The notes under the pieces: generated by a model | The model's input: the letters and a program-made list of their open reading frames with translations, nothing else | The model's database searches: none | What the model was told of the DNA's origin: nothing | Translations under genes and position numbers: made by a program | Source of the DNA: Acidimicrobiaceae bacterium | Lineage (GTDB): Bacteria > Actinomycetota > Acidimicrobiia > Acidimicrobiales > Aldehydirespiratoraceae | Assembly (NCBI GenBank): GCA_016845585.1 | Contig: JAERSO010000026.1 | Span: 62,001-126,000 of the forward strand | Direction of reading: 5' to 3' | DNA: 64,000 nucleotides | Shown here: piece after piece, positions 1 through 8,605 of the stretch | Layout: each line of letters starts with the position of its first letter | Position numbering within the stretch: the stretch's first letter is position 1

Positions 1-1551
1 ATGAAGGCCCTCGTCTGGCCGCCCACCACCGATGAGAAGGACCTGGGCGCCACCTACGAAGAGCAGGACATCCCGGCCGACATGGTCGAGGATGCCGAGC
101 TCTACCGGTCCGAGCTGCTCGACACCCTGGCCGATTTCGACGAAGACCTCATGATGAAGGTTCTCGAAGAGGAAGAGATCAGCGAGGACGAGATCAAGGC
201 CGCCATCCGTGAGGGCACCCTGAACCACGGCCTCGTCCCGATCCTCAACGGCACCGCGTTCAAGAACAAGGGTGTGCAGCCCCTGCTCGACGCCGTCATC
301 GACTACCTGCCCTCGCCGCTCGACGTTCCCCCGATCACGGGCGAGGACAAGCAGGGCAACGAGGCGTCTCGCAAGGCCGACGACAACGAGCCCTTCTCCG
401 CTCTGGCGTTCAAGATCATGACCGACCCCCACGTCGGCCGTCTCACCTACTTCCGCGTGTACTCCGGCACCTTCGCCAAGGGCGACACGCTCCTCAACAC
501 CCGTACCTCCAACAAGGAACGCGTCGGCCGCATCCTCGAGATGCACGCCAACGATCGTGTCGACAAGGACGGTGTCGCCACCGGAGACATCGCGGCGGGC
601 ATCGGCATCAAGAACACCCGCACCGGTGACACCCTGTGTGATCCGGCTCACCCGATCACCTTGGAGAACCTCGACTTCCCTGCACCGGTGATCGAGGTCG
701 CCGTCGAGCCGAAGTCGAAGGCCGACCAGGAGAAGATGGGCAAGGCCCTCCAGGCGCTGTCCGAAGAGGATCCCACGTTCCAGGTCACCACCAACGAAGA
801 AACCGCGCAGACGATCATCGCCGGTATGGGCGAGCTGCACCTCGAGGTGCTGGTCGACCGTATGAAGCGCGAGTTCAAGGTCGAGGCCGCGGTCGGTAAG
901 CCCCAGGTGGCCTACCGCGAGACGATCACGTCCCCGGTCGTCGAACACACCTACACCCACAAGAAGCAGACGGGTGGTACCGGCCAGTTCGCGGTCATCT
1001 CGGCCACGATCGAGCCCAACCCGGGTAACCACTACGAGTTCGAGTCCAACATCACCGGCGGTGCGATTCCCAAGGAATACATCAAGCCGGTCGATCAGGG
1101 CGTCCAGGAAGCGATGAGCAATGGTGTGCTCGCCGGCTTCCCAACTGTTGACATCAAGGTCATCCTCGAAGACGGCAAGACGCACGACGTCGACTCGTCG
1201 GAAATGGCCTTCAAGATCGCCGGTAACGCATGGTTCCGTGAGGTCGTGCGCAAGGCAAAGCCAACCCTTCTCGAGCCGGTCATGGCCGTCGAAGTCGTCA
1301 CTCCCGACGACTACCTCGGCGACGTGGTCGGCGATGTGAACTCTCGTCGCGGTCAGGTGCAGGGCACCGAGCAGCGCGGCAAGAACCAGGTCGTGAATGC
1401 ACTCGTGCCGCTCTCCGAGATGTTCGGATACAGTACGGATCTGCGTTCACGCACGCAGGGGCGTGCGACGTACACGATGCAATTCGATTCGTACCAGCCC
1501 ACCCCCGCAAACGTCCAGGAAGAGATCGTCGCCCGCGTCCGCGGCGAATGA
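1..1551 (+). CDS. fusA: Elongation factor G, 3' part (5' end outside window)
   Basis: Translocation GTPase EF-G, which drives tRNA-mRNA movement on the ribosome. The frame is already open at base 1, and the Met codon there is internal: 516 residues are present against about 700 in the family, so the N-terminal P-loop and switch regions lie upstream of the window. What remains is the end of the G domain and domains II to V. It includes the domain II stretch [20 protein letters not shown], the domain III/IV segment around [18 protein letters not shown], and the C-terminal [15 protein letters not shown] typical of domain V. It is followed 40 bp later by tuf, the usual str-operon order, so rpsL and rpsG are expected upstream. 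Confidence 0.97.
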   Translation: MKALVWPPTTDEKDLGATYEEQDIPADMVEDAELYRSELLDTLADFDEDLMMKVLEEEEISEDEIKAAIREGTLNHGLVPILNGTAFKNKGVQPLLDAVIDYLPSPLDVPPITGEDKQGNEASRKADDNEPFSALAFKIMTDPHVGRLTYFRVYSGTFAKGDTLLNTRTSNKERVGRILEMHANDRVDKDGVATGDIAAGIGIKNTRTGDTLCDPAHPITLENLDFPAPVIEVAVEPKSKADQEKMGKALQALSEEDPTFQVTTNEETAQTIIAGMGELHLEVLVDRMKREFKVEAAVGKPQVAYRETITSPVVEHTYTHKKQTGGTGQFAVISATIEPNPGNHYEFESNITGGAIPKEYIKPVDQGVQEAMSNGVLAGFPTVDIKVILEDGKTHDVDSSEMAFKIAGNAWFREVVRKAKPTLLEPVMAVEVVTPDDYLGDVVGDVNSRRGQVQGTEQRGKNQVVNALVPLSEMFGYSTDLRSRTQGRATYTMQFDSYQPTPANVQEEIVARVRGE

Positions 1552-1591
1552 TCGTCTCCGAACCCAAATCAGAGAACAAGGAAGAATAGTT

Positions 1592-2779
1592 ATGGCCAAG
1601 GAGACGTTCGAGCGGAACAAGCCTCACGTCAACGTGGGAACGATGGGACACATCGACCACGGCAAGACGACGCTCACCGCTGCGATCACCAAAGTCCTCG
1701 CTGACAACGTCGAAGGCTCCGCCTTCACCGAGTTCGCCAACATCGACAACGCTCCTGAGGAGCGCGAGCGTGGCATCACGATCAACGTGTCGCACGTGGA
1801 GTACGAGACGGACAACCGTCACTACGCCCACGTCGACATGCCCGGTCACGCCGACTACATCAAGAACATGATCACCGGTGCGGCCCAGGTCGACGGTGCC
1901 ATCCTCGTGGTGTCCGCCGCTGACGGCCCGATGCCCCAGACCCGTGAGCACGTGCTGCTCGCTCGTCAGGTCGGCGTCCCGAAGATCGTTGTCGCTCTCA
2001 ACAAGGTCGACATGGTCGACGACGAGGAGCTCCTCGAGCTCGTCGAGATGGAAGTCCGTGAGCTGCTCGACGAGTACGACTTCCCGGGTGACGACACCCC
2101 CGTCGTTCACGTTTCGGCCCTCAAGGCCCTCGAAGGCGACGCCGACTTCGCCGCCAAGATCATGGAGCTCATGGAGCAGGTCGACGAGTACGTCCCGACC
2201 CCCGAGCGCGATCTCGACAAGCCCTTCCTCATGCCGATCGAGGACGTGTTCTCGATCACCGGTCGTGGCACCGTCGTGACCGGCAAGGTCGAGCAGGGTG
2301 CGGTTCACACCGGCGACAGCATTGAGATCGTCGGTATCAAGGACACCACAACCACCACCTGCACCGGTGTCGAGATGTTCCGCAAGCTTCTCGACGAGGG
2401 CCAGGCCGGCGACAACATCGGCGCCCTGCTCCGTGGTGTCGACAAGGACGAGGTCCAGCGTGGCCAGGTGCTCGCCGCTCCCGGCAGCATCACCCCGCAC
2501 ACCGACTTCGAGGCTCAGGTCTACGTGCTGTCGAAGGAAGAGGGCGGCCGTCACAAGCCGTTCTTCACCAACTACCGTCCGCAGTTCTACTTCCGGACCA
2601 CCGACATCACCGGCACCATCCAGCTGCCCGAGGGCACCGAGATGTGCATGCCCGGCGACAACACCGAGATGCACGTCGAGCTGATCAACCCGATCGCCAT
2701 GGACGAGGGCCTGCGCTTCGCCATCCGCGAGGGCGGCCGTACCGTCGGCGCCGGTTCTGTCACCAAGATCCTCAAGTGA
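1592..2779 (+). CDS. tuf: Elongation factor Tu
   Basis: EF-Tu delivers aminoacyl-tRNA to the ribosomal A site in a GTP-dependent manner. The ATG at 1592 is chosen because it gives [20 protein letters not shown], the normal EF-Tu start, and because AAGGAAG lies just upstream; the open frame extending to 1397 is not coding. The protein has 395 residues, the usual length. The GTPase motifs are intact: GHIDHGKTT (P loop), DMPGHADY (switch II) and NKVDM (base recognition). Domains II and III follow and the protein ends [11 protein letters not shown]. It sits between fusA and rpsJ, 7 bp before the latter, and is probably co-transcribed with both. Confidence 0.98.
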   Translation: MAKETFERNKPHVNVGTMGHIDHGKTTLTAAITKVLADNVEGSAFTEFANIDNAPEERERGITINVSHVEYETDNRHYAHVDMPGHADYIKNMITGAAQVDGAILVVSAADGPMPQTREHVLLARQVGVPKIVVALNKVDMVDDEELLELVEMEVRELLDEYDFPGDDTPVVHVSALKALEGDADFAAKIMELMEQVDEYVPTPERDLDKPFLMPIEDVFSITGRGTVVTGKVEQGAVHTGDSIEIVGIKDTTTTTCTGVEMFRKLLDEGQAGDNIGALLRGVDKDEVQRGQVLAAPGSITPHTDFEAQVYVLSKEEGGRHKPFFTNYRPQFYFRTTDITGTIQLPEGTEMCMPGDNTEMHVELINPIAMDEGLRFAIREGGRTVGAGSVTKILK

Positions 2780-2786
2780 GCATCTG

Positions 2787-3107
2787 ATGGCGACGGGACA
2801 GAAGATTCGAATCCGGCTCAAGGCCTACGACCACGAGATCATCGATCAGTCGACGAAGAAGATCGTCGAGACGGTGAAGCGGACGCAGGCGCACCTGTCG
2901 GGTCCGATCCCCCTGCCGACCGAGAAGCATCGCTTCACGGTCATCAAGGGCCCGTTCAAGGACAAGGACTCCCGGGAGCACTTCGAGATGCGCATTCACA
3001 AGCGCCTCATCGACATCCTGGATCCTTCGCCCAAGACGGTCGACTCGCTCCAGCGTCTCGATCTGCCCGCCGGCGTCGATATCGAAATCAAGATCCAGCA
3101 GGCCTAG
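2787..3107 (+). CDS. rpsJ: 30S ribosomal protein S10 (NusE)
   Basis: S10 is a component of the 30S head and, as NusE, a partner in transcription-translation coupling. The 106-residue product has the normal size, with [16 protein letters not shown] at the N-terminus and the [19 protein letters not shown] segment near the C-terminus. It starts 7 bp after tuf. In most bacteria rplC and rplD follow directly. Here two hairpins, one a strong terminator, come right after the gene, and the next ribosomal gene (rplC) is 4.86 kb away beyond five unrelated genes. S10 therefore appears to be the last gene of the str-type transcript in this genome. Confidence 0.97.
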   Translation: MATGQKIRIRLKAYDHEIIDQSTKKIVETVKRTQAHLSGPIPLPTEKHRFTVIKGPFKDKDSREHFEMRIHKRLIDILDPSPKTVDSLQRLDLPAGVDIEIKIQQA

Positions 3108-3123
3108 TCCCTGTCGGATCTCC

Positions 3124-3158
3124 GTCACCTCAGGACCGAATAGCGGTCCGTAGGTGAC
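3124..3158 (+). other. Imperfect hairpin after rpsJ
   Basis: GTCACCT (3124-3130) pairs with AGGTGAC (3152-3158), and inside it GGACCG (3133-3138) pairs with CGGTCC (3144-3149) around a 5-nt loop, with one 2x2 internal loop. It has no U tract of its own and lies 12 bp before the stronger terminator hairpin. It may act in termination or protect the 3' end of the tuf-rpsJ message; that role is inference. Confidence 0.5.
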
Positions 3159-3170
3159 ACAGAACATGAA

Positions 3171-3206
3171 AGAGCCCCGGACCTCGGTCCGGGGCTCTTC
3201 GCGTTC
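3171..3206 (+). terminator. Terminator hairpin between rpsJ and the convergent SLH-like gene
   Basis: A perfect 12-bp GC-rich stem, 3171-3182 paired with 3187-3198, closes a CTCG tetraloop and is followed by TTCGCGTTCT. It sits 63 bp after rpsJ and 69 bp before the stop of the convergent gene at 3268, so it probably terminates in both directions. It physically ends the tuf-rpsJ unit before the remainder of the S10 cluster. Confidence 0.75.
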
Positions 3207-3267
3207 TGTCGTTCAGGCCGGGTTACGGGAGAGCGATGATCGGCGGGATGGTGATGCCCGGGCCGAA

Positions 3268-3924
3268 CTACGGGGCGGTGTCGGAGCAGTAGGCCGTCAC
3301 GGAGAAGCCCAAGTCGACCGGATCCGGCAGCGAGTCAGAATCGGTGGTGGCTCCGTCGTCAGCGTATCGGACGAAGACGTTGACATCCTTGGCGTTGCCG
3401 TCGCCATCGTGTGCTGACCAGATGAGCGCCTCATTGTTGTAGACGATGTTGCCGAGCCCGCTGAAGAGCCCCGAATGGTCCCAGTGGAGGGCGGTGTTCA
3501 CCGTGCAGTTGTCAGCATTCTCCGGCAGCGTGACGATGTAGTAGCCGACGCTGGCATTTGTTACCGCGAGCGCCGTATGGCTGGTCTTTGCCACCGTTCC
3601 GTCGGCGTCGACACGAGCGAAATAGACCCGAGGGGCGTTGTTGATGTTGTCCTCGATCTCCTCGAGCGCCGGCTGGACGACCAGGTCGTCGTAGCGCTTG
3701 GCGAAGGTGATGTTCTCGCCGCGAGTCACGTTGTCCTCGGGACAGAATGCGGTGCCGCCGTTGCAACCGGTGGTCATGCCGTTGGCCTCCGCCCACTCGA
3801 CGGCGTCGTGGTAGAACTTGCTGTCCGGGACGTCGGGCCACGTGTGTGCCGCGTACGCCGTCGTCGGCACGATGAGCGCCATCGCCAACACCGTGATCAG
3901 AAGTTTCATCTTGGATATGAACAT
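3268..3924 (-). CDS. Secreted protein with a single SLH-like repeat
   Basis: Predicted exported protein of 218 residues. I chose the ATG at 3924 over a longer frame because GGAGAGG lies 7-9 nt upstream and because translation then begins MFISKMKLLITVLAMALI, a good Sec signal peptide ending near TTAYAA. The mature N-terminus reads TWPDVPDSKFYHDAVEWAEA, followed by GMTTGC and a VTRGENITFAKRYDD segment, which is the layout of an S-layer homology (SLH) repeat found in many actinobacterial secreted proteins. The remaining 130 residues look like a beta-rich domain with two cysteines (NCTVNT and AYCSDT) that I cannot name. It is convergent to rpsJ and divergent from fabH. The role at the cell surface is inference. 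Confidence 0.75.
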   Translation of the reverse strand: MFISKMKLLITVLAMALIVPTTAYAAHTWPDVPDSKFYHDAVEWAEANGMTTGCNGGTAFCPEDNVTRGENITFAKRYDDLVVQPALEEIEDNINNAPRVYFARVDADGTVAKTSHTALAVTNASVGYYIVTLPENADNCTVNTALHWDHSGLFSGLGNIVYNNEALIWSAHDGDGNAKDVNVFVRYADDGATTDSDSLPDPVDLGFSVTAYCSDTAP

Positions 3925-4068
3925 GTGCGGTACCTCTCCACTAGGGTTTGCCTTCACAATGTGTAATCGATACTGACACTGCTTGTGTGCATGTGGTCGA
4001 GTGCCGGTGGCCTCAGTCGGTGAGATTTCCTACACTTGGTCCCACGCGAAGTGCCGGGGGGATGGGTC

Positions 4069-5160
4069 GTGAAACGACGGGGGACAATCACCGGTTGGGG
4101 CAAATGCGTCCCGCCGGTCAAGCTGACGAACGCCGATCTCGAGCAGTTGGTCGACACATCCGATGAGTGGATCACCGAACGCACGGGGATCCAGGAACGA
4201 GGGATCTCCCACGTCGAGGTCACCGATCTCGCCGAGGTGGCGGCCCTCCGGGCCCTCGCCGCCGCCGGTTTGGCGGTCGATGACATCGATCTGATCGTCG
4301 TTGCCACCGTCACGCCCGAGATCAGCTGCCCCAGCCAGGCGTGCACGCTCCAGGAACGGCTCGGCGCCTGGAACGCCGGTGCGTTCGATCTCAATGCCGC
4401 CTGCAGCGGGTTCGTCTACGGCAGCTCCACCGCCTCGTCCATGATCGAAGCCGGTGTCGCTGATCGGGTGCTGCTCGTCGGGGCCGAGAAGCTGCATTTC
4501 GTCATGGACTACTGGGACCGGGCGACCTCCATCCTGTTCGGCGACGGTGCCGGCGCGGTCGTCATGGAGGCGTCGACTGCGGGGGACGGTGTACTCGCCC
4601 ATGATCTCGGCGCTGACGGTGGCCAGGGGAAGACCATGGTGTTCCCGACGCTCGGTACCCGGGGGGAGATCCTTCGCGAACGGGACCCGTGGACGGATCG
4701 GCTCCACTTCGAAGGGCCGAACGTCTTCAAGATCGCGGTGCGAGGGATGGAAGGGTCGGTCCGCCGAGCCCTCGAGCGGGCCGAGATCTCGCCCGAGGAG
4801 GTGAACCTGGTGGTACCCCACCAGGCCAACGCCCGAATTATCGACGCCGCAACCCGCCGACTCGGCGTGCCGCCCGAGAACGTGATGGTGAACATCGCCA
4901 ACCATGGCAACTCCGCTGCCGCCTCGATCCCGATGGCACTCAGCGATGCCCTCGAGCAGGGCCGCATCGCCGAGGGCGACATCGTCGTCCAGACCGCCTT
5001 CGGCGGTGGCGTGACCTGGGGCTCCACCGTCATGCGGTGGGGTGAGCGCACCACCCCCGTCGGCAAAGCCGACATCGAACTCCCGCCCACCGACCTCACC
5101 GTCTTCGACATCCTCGCCGAGAACCGCCAGTTCTTCGCGCCCTATCACGCTGACGGCTGA
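4069..5160 (+). CDS. fabH: 3-oxoacyl-ACP synthase III (KAS III)
   Basis: KAS III condenses an acyl-CoA starter with malonyl-ACP to begin fatty acid synthesis. The GTG at 4069 is preferred because GGGGGGA lies 6 nt upstream; it gives a 363-residue product beginning MKRRGTITGWGKCVPP. The thiolase-fold catalytic triad is visible: Cys112 in NAACSGF, His in VPHQANARIID, and Asn in NIANHGNSAAAS. The gene is monocistronic, with no acpP or fabF neighbour, so it could serve a specialised starter unit as well as housekeeping synthesis. It is followed after 19 bp by a 47-bp palindromic element. Confidence 0.9.
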   Translation: MKRRGTITGWGKCVPPVKLTNADLEQLVDTSDEWITERTGIQERGISHVEVTDLAEVAALRALAAAGLAVDDIDLIVVATVTPEISCPSQACTLQERLGAWNAGAFDLNAACSGFVYGSSTASSMIEAGVADRVLLVGAEKLHFVMDYWDRATSILFGDGAGAVVMEASTAGDGVLAHDLGADGGQGKTMVFPTLGTRGEILRERDPWTDRLHFEGPNVFKIAVRGMEGSVRRALERAEISPEEVNLVVPHQANARIIDAATRRLGVPPENVMVNIANHGNSAAASIPMALSDALEQGRIAEGDIVVQTAFGGGVTWGSTVMRWGERTTPVGKADIELPPTDLTVFDILAENRQFFAPYHADG

Positions 5161-5179
5161 CGTCGCCCACACCCCACCC

Positions 5180-5226
5180 AACTGGCGGCACATAGGGTTG
5201 GAATCCGACGGTTTGTGCCGCCAGTT
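5180..5226. repeat. 47-bp palindromic element, copy 1
   Basis: AACTGGCGGCACA (5180-5192) and its exact reverse complement (5214-5226) flank a 21-nt core. A related element lies at 24930-24976 in inverted orientation, with identical arms, the same core length and 16 of 21 core positions matching. The core itself contains a small stem, GTTGG-AAT-CCGAC. It starts 19 bp after the fabH stop. Possible roles are a bidirectional terminator, an RNA stability element or a REP/MITE-like mobile repeat. Confidence 0.8.
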
Positions 5227-5267
5227 CGCAGGGGTTGGGCAGGGGGATGGGTCGACCGGCCTGTGTA

Positions 5268-5287
5268 CCGGTTACCGAGGTAACCGG
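5268..5287. promoter_or_regulatory. 20-bp perfect dyad upstream of the DevR-like regulator
   Basis: CCGGTTACC (5268-5276) and GGTAACCGG (5279-5287) form a perfect inverted repeat with a 2-nt centre, about 85 bp before the regulator start. NarL/DevR-type regulators bind 20-bp palindromes as dimers, so an autoregulatory operator is plausible but not shown. The rest of the 5227-5372 gap holds no gene that I can support. Confidence 0.45.
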
Positions 5288-5372
5288 CAGGAGTGGGCCG
5301 CCAGCGTGCTTCGGCGGTGACCTTCGTCGGGTCCCCGTCAAGGACCGGGTATTCCGGCCCGTGCTGGTCCCC

Positions 5373-6062
5373 ATGAGCATCCGAGTGTTTCTCCTGGACG
5401 ACCACGAGCTCGTGCGCAAAGGCCTTCGTGCCGTGCTCGAGCGCGAAGACGGCATCGAGATCTGCGGGGAGGCCGGCACTGCCGGCGACGCCCTTCGCCG
5501 CATCGAGGCAGCGCGCGCCGACGTGGCACTCGTCGACCTCTTCCTCCCCGACGGCGATGGCCTCGAAGTGTGCCGGGCCATCAAGGGACGGGTGTCGGGT
5601 ACGGCATGCCTGGTCCTCACCACGTACAGCGATGACGATGTCCTCCTCTCGGCGATCCGGGCCGATGTTGCCGGGTTCCTTCTCAAACGCACTCCCAGCA
5701 GCGACCTGGTGCGCTCGGTCCGGATCGTCGCCGATGGTGGTTCGCTGATCGATCGGCCCCTGACAGCCCGCCTGCTCGATCGCCTCCGTGCCGGAAGGGT
5801 CGATGACGAGTGTGCCTCTCGACTCGACGAGCTGAGCCCTCAAGAGCGACGCCTCCTGGATCACCTGGCGGAGGGACCCACGAACCGGCAGGTGGCCGAG
5901 CGCATGAACCTCGCCGAGAAGACGGTCAAGAACCATGTGTCCAACCTGCTGCGCAAGCTGAAGATGAGCAGCCGCACCGAAGCCGCGGTGTTCGTCACGA
6001 ACCTGCGGGCGGAGCGTGTCCGCCCGGGTCGCTTCGCCGAAGGTGCCGCCTCGCTCGCCTAG
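5373..6062 (+). CDS. NarL/DevR-family response regulator (orphan)
   Basis: Two-domain transcriptional regulator of 229 residues. The N-terminal receiver begins IRVFLLDDHELV, with the acidic pocket in LLDDH, the phosphoacceptor Asp in ALVDLFLPDGDG and the conserved Lys in GFLLKRTPSSDL. The C-terminal LuxR-type helix-turn-helix reads LSPQERRLLDHLAEGPTNRQ, followed by NLAEKTVKNHVSNLLRKL, closest in my memory to mycobacterial DevR/DosR. The ATG at 5373 fits the start of the receiver. A GTG at 5361, 5 nt after a TATTCC hexamer, is an alternative that would add four residues. No histidine kinase is adjacent, so its partner is encoded elsewhere or it is an orphan. Stress or dormancy control is inference from family resemblance. 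Confidence 0.85.
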   Translation: MSIRVFLLDDHELVRKGLRAVLEREDGIEICGEAGTAGDALRRIEAARADVALVDLFLPDGDGLEVCRAIKGRVSGTACLVLTTYSDDDVLLSAIRADVAGFLLKRTPSSDLVRSVRIVADGGSLIDRPLTARLLDRLRAGRVDDECASRLDELSPQERRLLDHLAEGPTNRQVAERMNLAEKTVKNHVSNLLRKLKMSSRTEAAVFVTNLRAERVRPGRFAEGAASLA

Positions 6063-6093
6063 CTGGGGCAGTGGCGAAGAGGACGGGACGGTC

Positions 6094-7230
6094 CTAGCCC
6101 CGGCCGCGGCGATGGGCGCTCTCGTTGAGGGCGTCTTCCTCCACGTCGTGGTGTTGGCGGTACCCGGCGATGAAAGCCTGCGCGGTGGCGGCGAACGGGA
6201 GTGCCAAGAGCGCGCCGACCACGCCGAGCAGCGCCGCACCCGCCAGCACCGCCCCGAACGCGACCGCCACGTGGATCTCCATGGTCTGAGCGGTGACACG
6301 GGGAGCGAAGACGTAGTTCTCGACCTGCTGGTAGGCGACGATCACGATCACGACGACGATTGCCTGTTTGGGGTCGTCGAGCACCGCGACCAGGGCGGGC
6401 AACGCGCCGGCGATGTAGGTGCCGACGACGGGGATGAACTGCGACATCACCCCGACCCAGAGGGCGAGTGGCACCGGGAAGGGCACGCCGGCCAGTTCGA
6501 ATGCGATCCAGTGGGCGAGCGCCGAGAGGAACGCGAGCACGGCTCGTGAGTAGATGTAGCCACCGGTCTTCTCGATGGCGAGGTCCCAGACGGCCAGCAC
6601 CGTGCGTTGGCGTGATTGATCGAGGAACGAGCACACGACGCGCCGGGCCTTGGGCCCCTCGGCGACGAGGTAGAACACGAACAGCAGCACGGTGAACGTC
6701 TGGAACACCACGTTGAGCACGGTCTGGCCCAAGTTGACCACGTCGTCGGCGAATCGGTTGGCGAGGTCGGCGGCGCCCCCACCCTCGACGAACTCATCGC
6801 TGAACTCCTGGAGGTCGATGTCTTCGTCGACATTGTCCTGGAGCCAGCCCTCGACCTGTTCGACATACCCCGGTGCCTCGTCGATGAAGCTCTCGATCTG
6901 CGTGGCCAACGCGGTGCCGATGGCGGCCGAGAACGCGGTGAGGCCGACGATGATGCCGAGATACACGAACCAGACACCCAGCCCGCGGCGGATTCCCCAC
7001 CGTTCCATGCGATTCACGGCGGGTTCGATCGCAAACGAGAGGAACAGCGAGATCAACAAGACGATCAGCAGCGATCGCAACGACCGCAGAGCGCCCGTGC
7101 CGAGATACACGACCACCCAGCCGACCCAGAAGAGCGTGATGGCCTTCATCAGCCAGATCGGGACCTTCTTGACCTCATACCAGGGCAATTCCTGGGTCGG
7201 GTCGGCCGTGATCTCGTCATCGCTCGCCAT
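6094..7230 (-). CDS. AI-2E family (UPF0118) membrane permease
   Basis: Polytopic membrane protein of 378 residues belonging to the AI-2E/UPF0118 family, whose members have been linked to autoinducer export or to Na+/H+ antiport; the substrate here is unknown. About eight hydrophobic segments are visible, starting with LMKAITLFWVGWVVVYLGTG and LLIVLLISLFLSFAIEPA. A central soluble amphipathic region of about 100 residues follows, then the signature-like GVMSQFIPVVGTYIAGALPA and IVAYQQVENYVFAPRV. The start at 7230 is supported by TAGGTT located 8 nt upstream, which suggests a leaderless transcript. It converges on the DevR-like regulator, leaving only 31 bp between the two stops. Confidence 0.85.
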   Translation of the reverse strand: MASDDEITADPTQELPWYEVKKVPIWLMKAITLFWVGWVVVYLGTGALRSLRSLLIVLLISLFLSFAIEPAVNRMERWGIRRGLGVWFVYLGIIVGLTAFSAAIGTALATQIESFIDEAPGYVEQVEGWLQDNVDEDIDLQEFSDEFVEGGGAADLANRFADDVVNLGQTVLNVVFQTFTVLLFVFYLVAEGPKARRVVCSFLDQSRQRTVLAVWDLAIEKTGGYIYSRAVLAFLSALAHWIAFELAGVPFPVPLALWVGVMSQFIPVVGTYIAGALPALVAVLDDPKQAIVVVIVIVAYQQVENYVFAPRVTAQTMEIHVAVAFGAVLAGAALLGVVGALLALPFAATAQAFIAGYRQHHDVEEDALNESAHRRGRG

Positions 7231-7269
7231 CGATGGCGAACCTACTACGCCGCAGCGACGGGATCCGGC

Positions 7270-7749
7270 CTAGACCCCTACGTCGATCGGGGCTCCCGGT
7301 GGCCCTGATGCCACGATGTCGGCGGTGAGAGCCGGGAGCCGACGAGGAGCGAACGTGGCGGTCGTTTCGTGGAGTTCCGGCAGCGTCCACCACTGCTTTC
7401 CGACAACGAATTCGGCCCGCAGTTGCTGGTCGCTGAGCAGGGAGCGGCGGGGCTCGGCGTCGTCGACACGCACCAGGAAGATGGTCTCCGTCTGGCCGTC
7501 GAACTCGTCGCTGAGCCAGAACAGGTGGGTCCGGGTCCAGATCGCGGGTCCGATCTCGACGTCGTCGTAGCCGACTTCCTCGTGCAGTTCACGCCGGAGC
7601 GCCTCGACATGGGTTTCTCCGGGGTCGAGCCCGCCTCCGGGCATGGCCCAGACCTCGCGATCGGGGAATCGGAACTGCACCAGCAGGACCCGATCGTCTG
7701 GATCGATGATCAGGGCCCGGGCGGCGGTTCGGAGGCGGGGCTGTGACAC
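7270..7749 (-). CDS. NUDIX hydrolase
   Basis: NUDIX-fold pyrophosphohydrolase of about 159 residues. The Nudix box is complete: GGLDPGETHVEALRRELHEE followed by VGY matches GX5EX7REUXEEXGU. The GTG at 7749 is chosen because it starts just before the first beta strand (RTAARALIIDPDDRVLLVQF) and lies 6 nt after TACATT, a likely -10 box; the frame open to 7875 would add an improbable N-terminus. The substrate cannot be told from sequence; the DPDDRVLLVQFRFPD context resembles general nucleotide-sugar or nucleotide pyrophosphatases. The gene stands alone, divergent from the rplC promoter. Confidence 0.85.
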   Translation of the reverse strand: MSQPRLRTAARALIIDPDDRVLLVQFRFPDREVWAMPGGGLDPGETHVEALRRELHEEVGYDDVEIGPAIWTRTHLFWLSDEFDGQTETIFLVRVDDAEPRRSLLSDQQLRAEFVVGKQWWTLPELHETTATFAPRRLPALTADIVASGPPGAPIDVGV

Positions 7750-7773
7750 ACAGCGAATGTAGTGCGCCGACGG

Positions 7774-7802
7774 TTGGTTCTCCTTGGTTCCCTCGTTAGC
7801 AT
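7774..7802 (+). promoter_or_regulatory. Promoter of the rplC-initiated ribosomal operon
   Basis: TTGGTT (7774-7779) and TAGCAT (7797-7802) are separated by exactly 17 nt, a good sigma-70/HrdB-type promoter. Transcription would start near 7809, giving a leader of about 155 nt before rplC. It overlaps the 5' side of the divergent NUDIX gene. Confidence 0.65.
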
Positions 7803-7808
7803 TAGGCC

Positions 7809-7965
7809 TTCGTGTGAGCGAGGTTTCTCGTTCATCCGCAATCGATGTCTGTGTAGGCCCCTCGGGGAACCACACGGCAAAACCGAACCGACGCTCCGCC
7901 AGGCCTGCCCTGTGCGGAGCGTTCGCGTGAGTATCCGCTCATGCGACGGACCGTAGGAAGCAACC
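7809..7965 (+). promoter_or_regulatory. Structured mRNA leader before rplC
   Basis: The leader has three possible hairpins: GAGCGAG/CTCGTTC with a GTTT loop near 7817-7834; a CCCC/GGGG hairpin inside a GTGT/ACAC stem near 7850-7875; and a 9-bp perfect stem, ACGCTCCGC (7891-7899) with GCGGAGCGT (7914-7922), whose 14-nt loop contains the palindrome CAGGCCTG. GTAGGAAG then precedes the rplC start. Ribosomal protein operons are often controlled by such leaders (L4 for the E. coli S10 operon). Regulation here is inference. Confidence 0.45.
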
Positions 7966-8604
7966 ATGGCCACCAAGGCGATCGTCGGCGAGAAAGTCGG
8001 CATGACACAGGTCTGGGATGATGACAACCGCATCGTCCCCGTCACCGTGTTGCGCGTCCCGCCGTGCCGTGTCGTGCAGGTAAAAACACCTGACACTGAC
8101 GGCTACAGCGCCATCCAAGTCACGCGCGGCGTGAAGGATGCAGGCAAGTTGACCCGGCCAGAAGCCGGACATTTCGAAAAGGCCGGTGTCGAACCGGGTC
8201 GTACCCTCGTCGAGCTTCGTCTCGACGACGTGAGTGAGTTCACCGTCGGTCAAGAGATCGCGGCAGACACTCTCGAGCAGGGCGCCCTCGTCGATGTCAC
8301 GGCTGTGAGCCGAGGAAAGGGATTCACCGGTGCCATGAAGCGTCACGGTTTCGGTGGTGCTCCCGCTTCTCACGGCGCACACAAGAACCACCGCAAGCCC
8401 GGTGCCGTTGGCCAGTGCGCCACACCGAGCCGTGTGTTCAAGGGCAAGAAGATGCCTGGTCGCCACGGCGGTCAGAAGGTCACCACCCTGAACCTCGAGG
8501 TCGTCAAAGCCGACGTCGAGGCCGGTCTGATCCTGGTGAAGGGCGCCGTGCCCGGTCCCCGTGGCTCGACCGTTGTTATCCGCGACGCCGTGAAGGGAAG
8601 CTGA
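7966..8604 (+). CDS. rplC: 50S ribosomal protein L3
   Basis: L3 is an early-assembly 50S protein whose loop reaches the peptidyl transferase centre. The 212-residue product has the family length and the conserved core SRGKGFTGAMKRHGFGG, followed by RVFKGKKMPGRHGG. The ATG at 7966 follows GTAGGAAG at good spacing. It is the first gene of the main ribosomal cluster here because rpsJ is detached. The stop is 1 bp from the rplD start region, so translation is probably coupled. Confidence 0.97.
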   Translation: MATKAIVGEKVGMTQVWDDDNRIVPVTVLRVPPCRVVQVKTPDTDGYSAIQVTRGVKDAGKLTRPEAGHFEKAGVEPGRTLVELRLDDVSEFTVGQEIAADTLEQGALVDVTAVSRGKGFTGAMKRHGFGGAPASHGAHKNHRKPGAVGQCATPSRVFKGKKMPGRHGGQKVTTLNLEVVKADVEAGLILVKGAVPGPRGSTVVIRDAVKGS

Positions 8605-8605
8605 C

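Noticed and set aside
1298-2821. A 507-residue open frame antisense to tuf
   Set aside because: Typical antisense shadow of a GC3-rich highly expressed gene; repetitive acidic/Leu-Val composition, no motifs, and tuf is certain.
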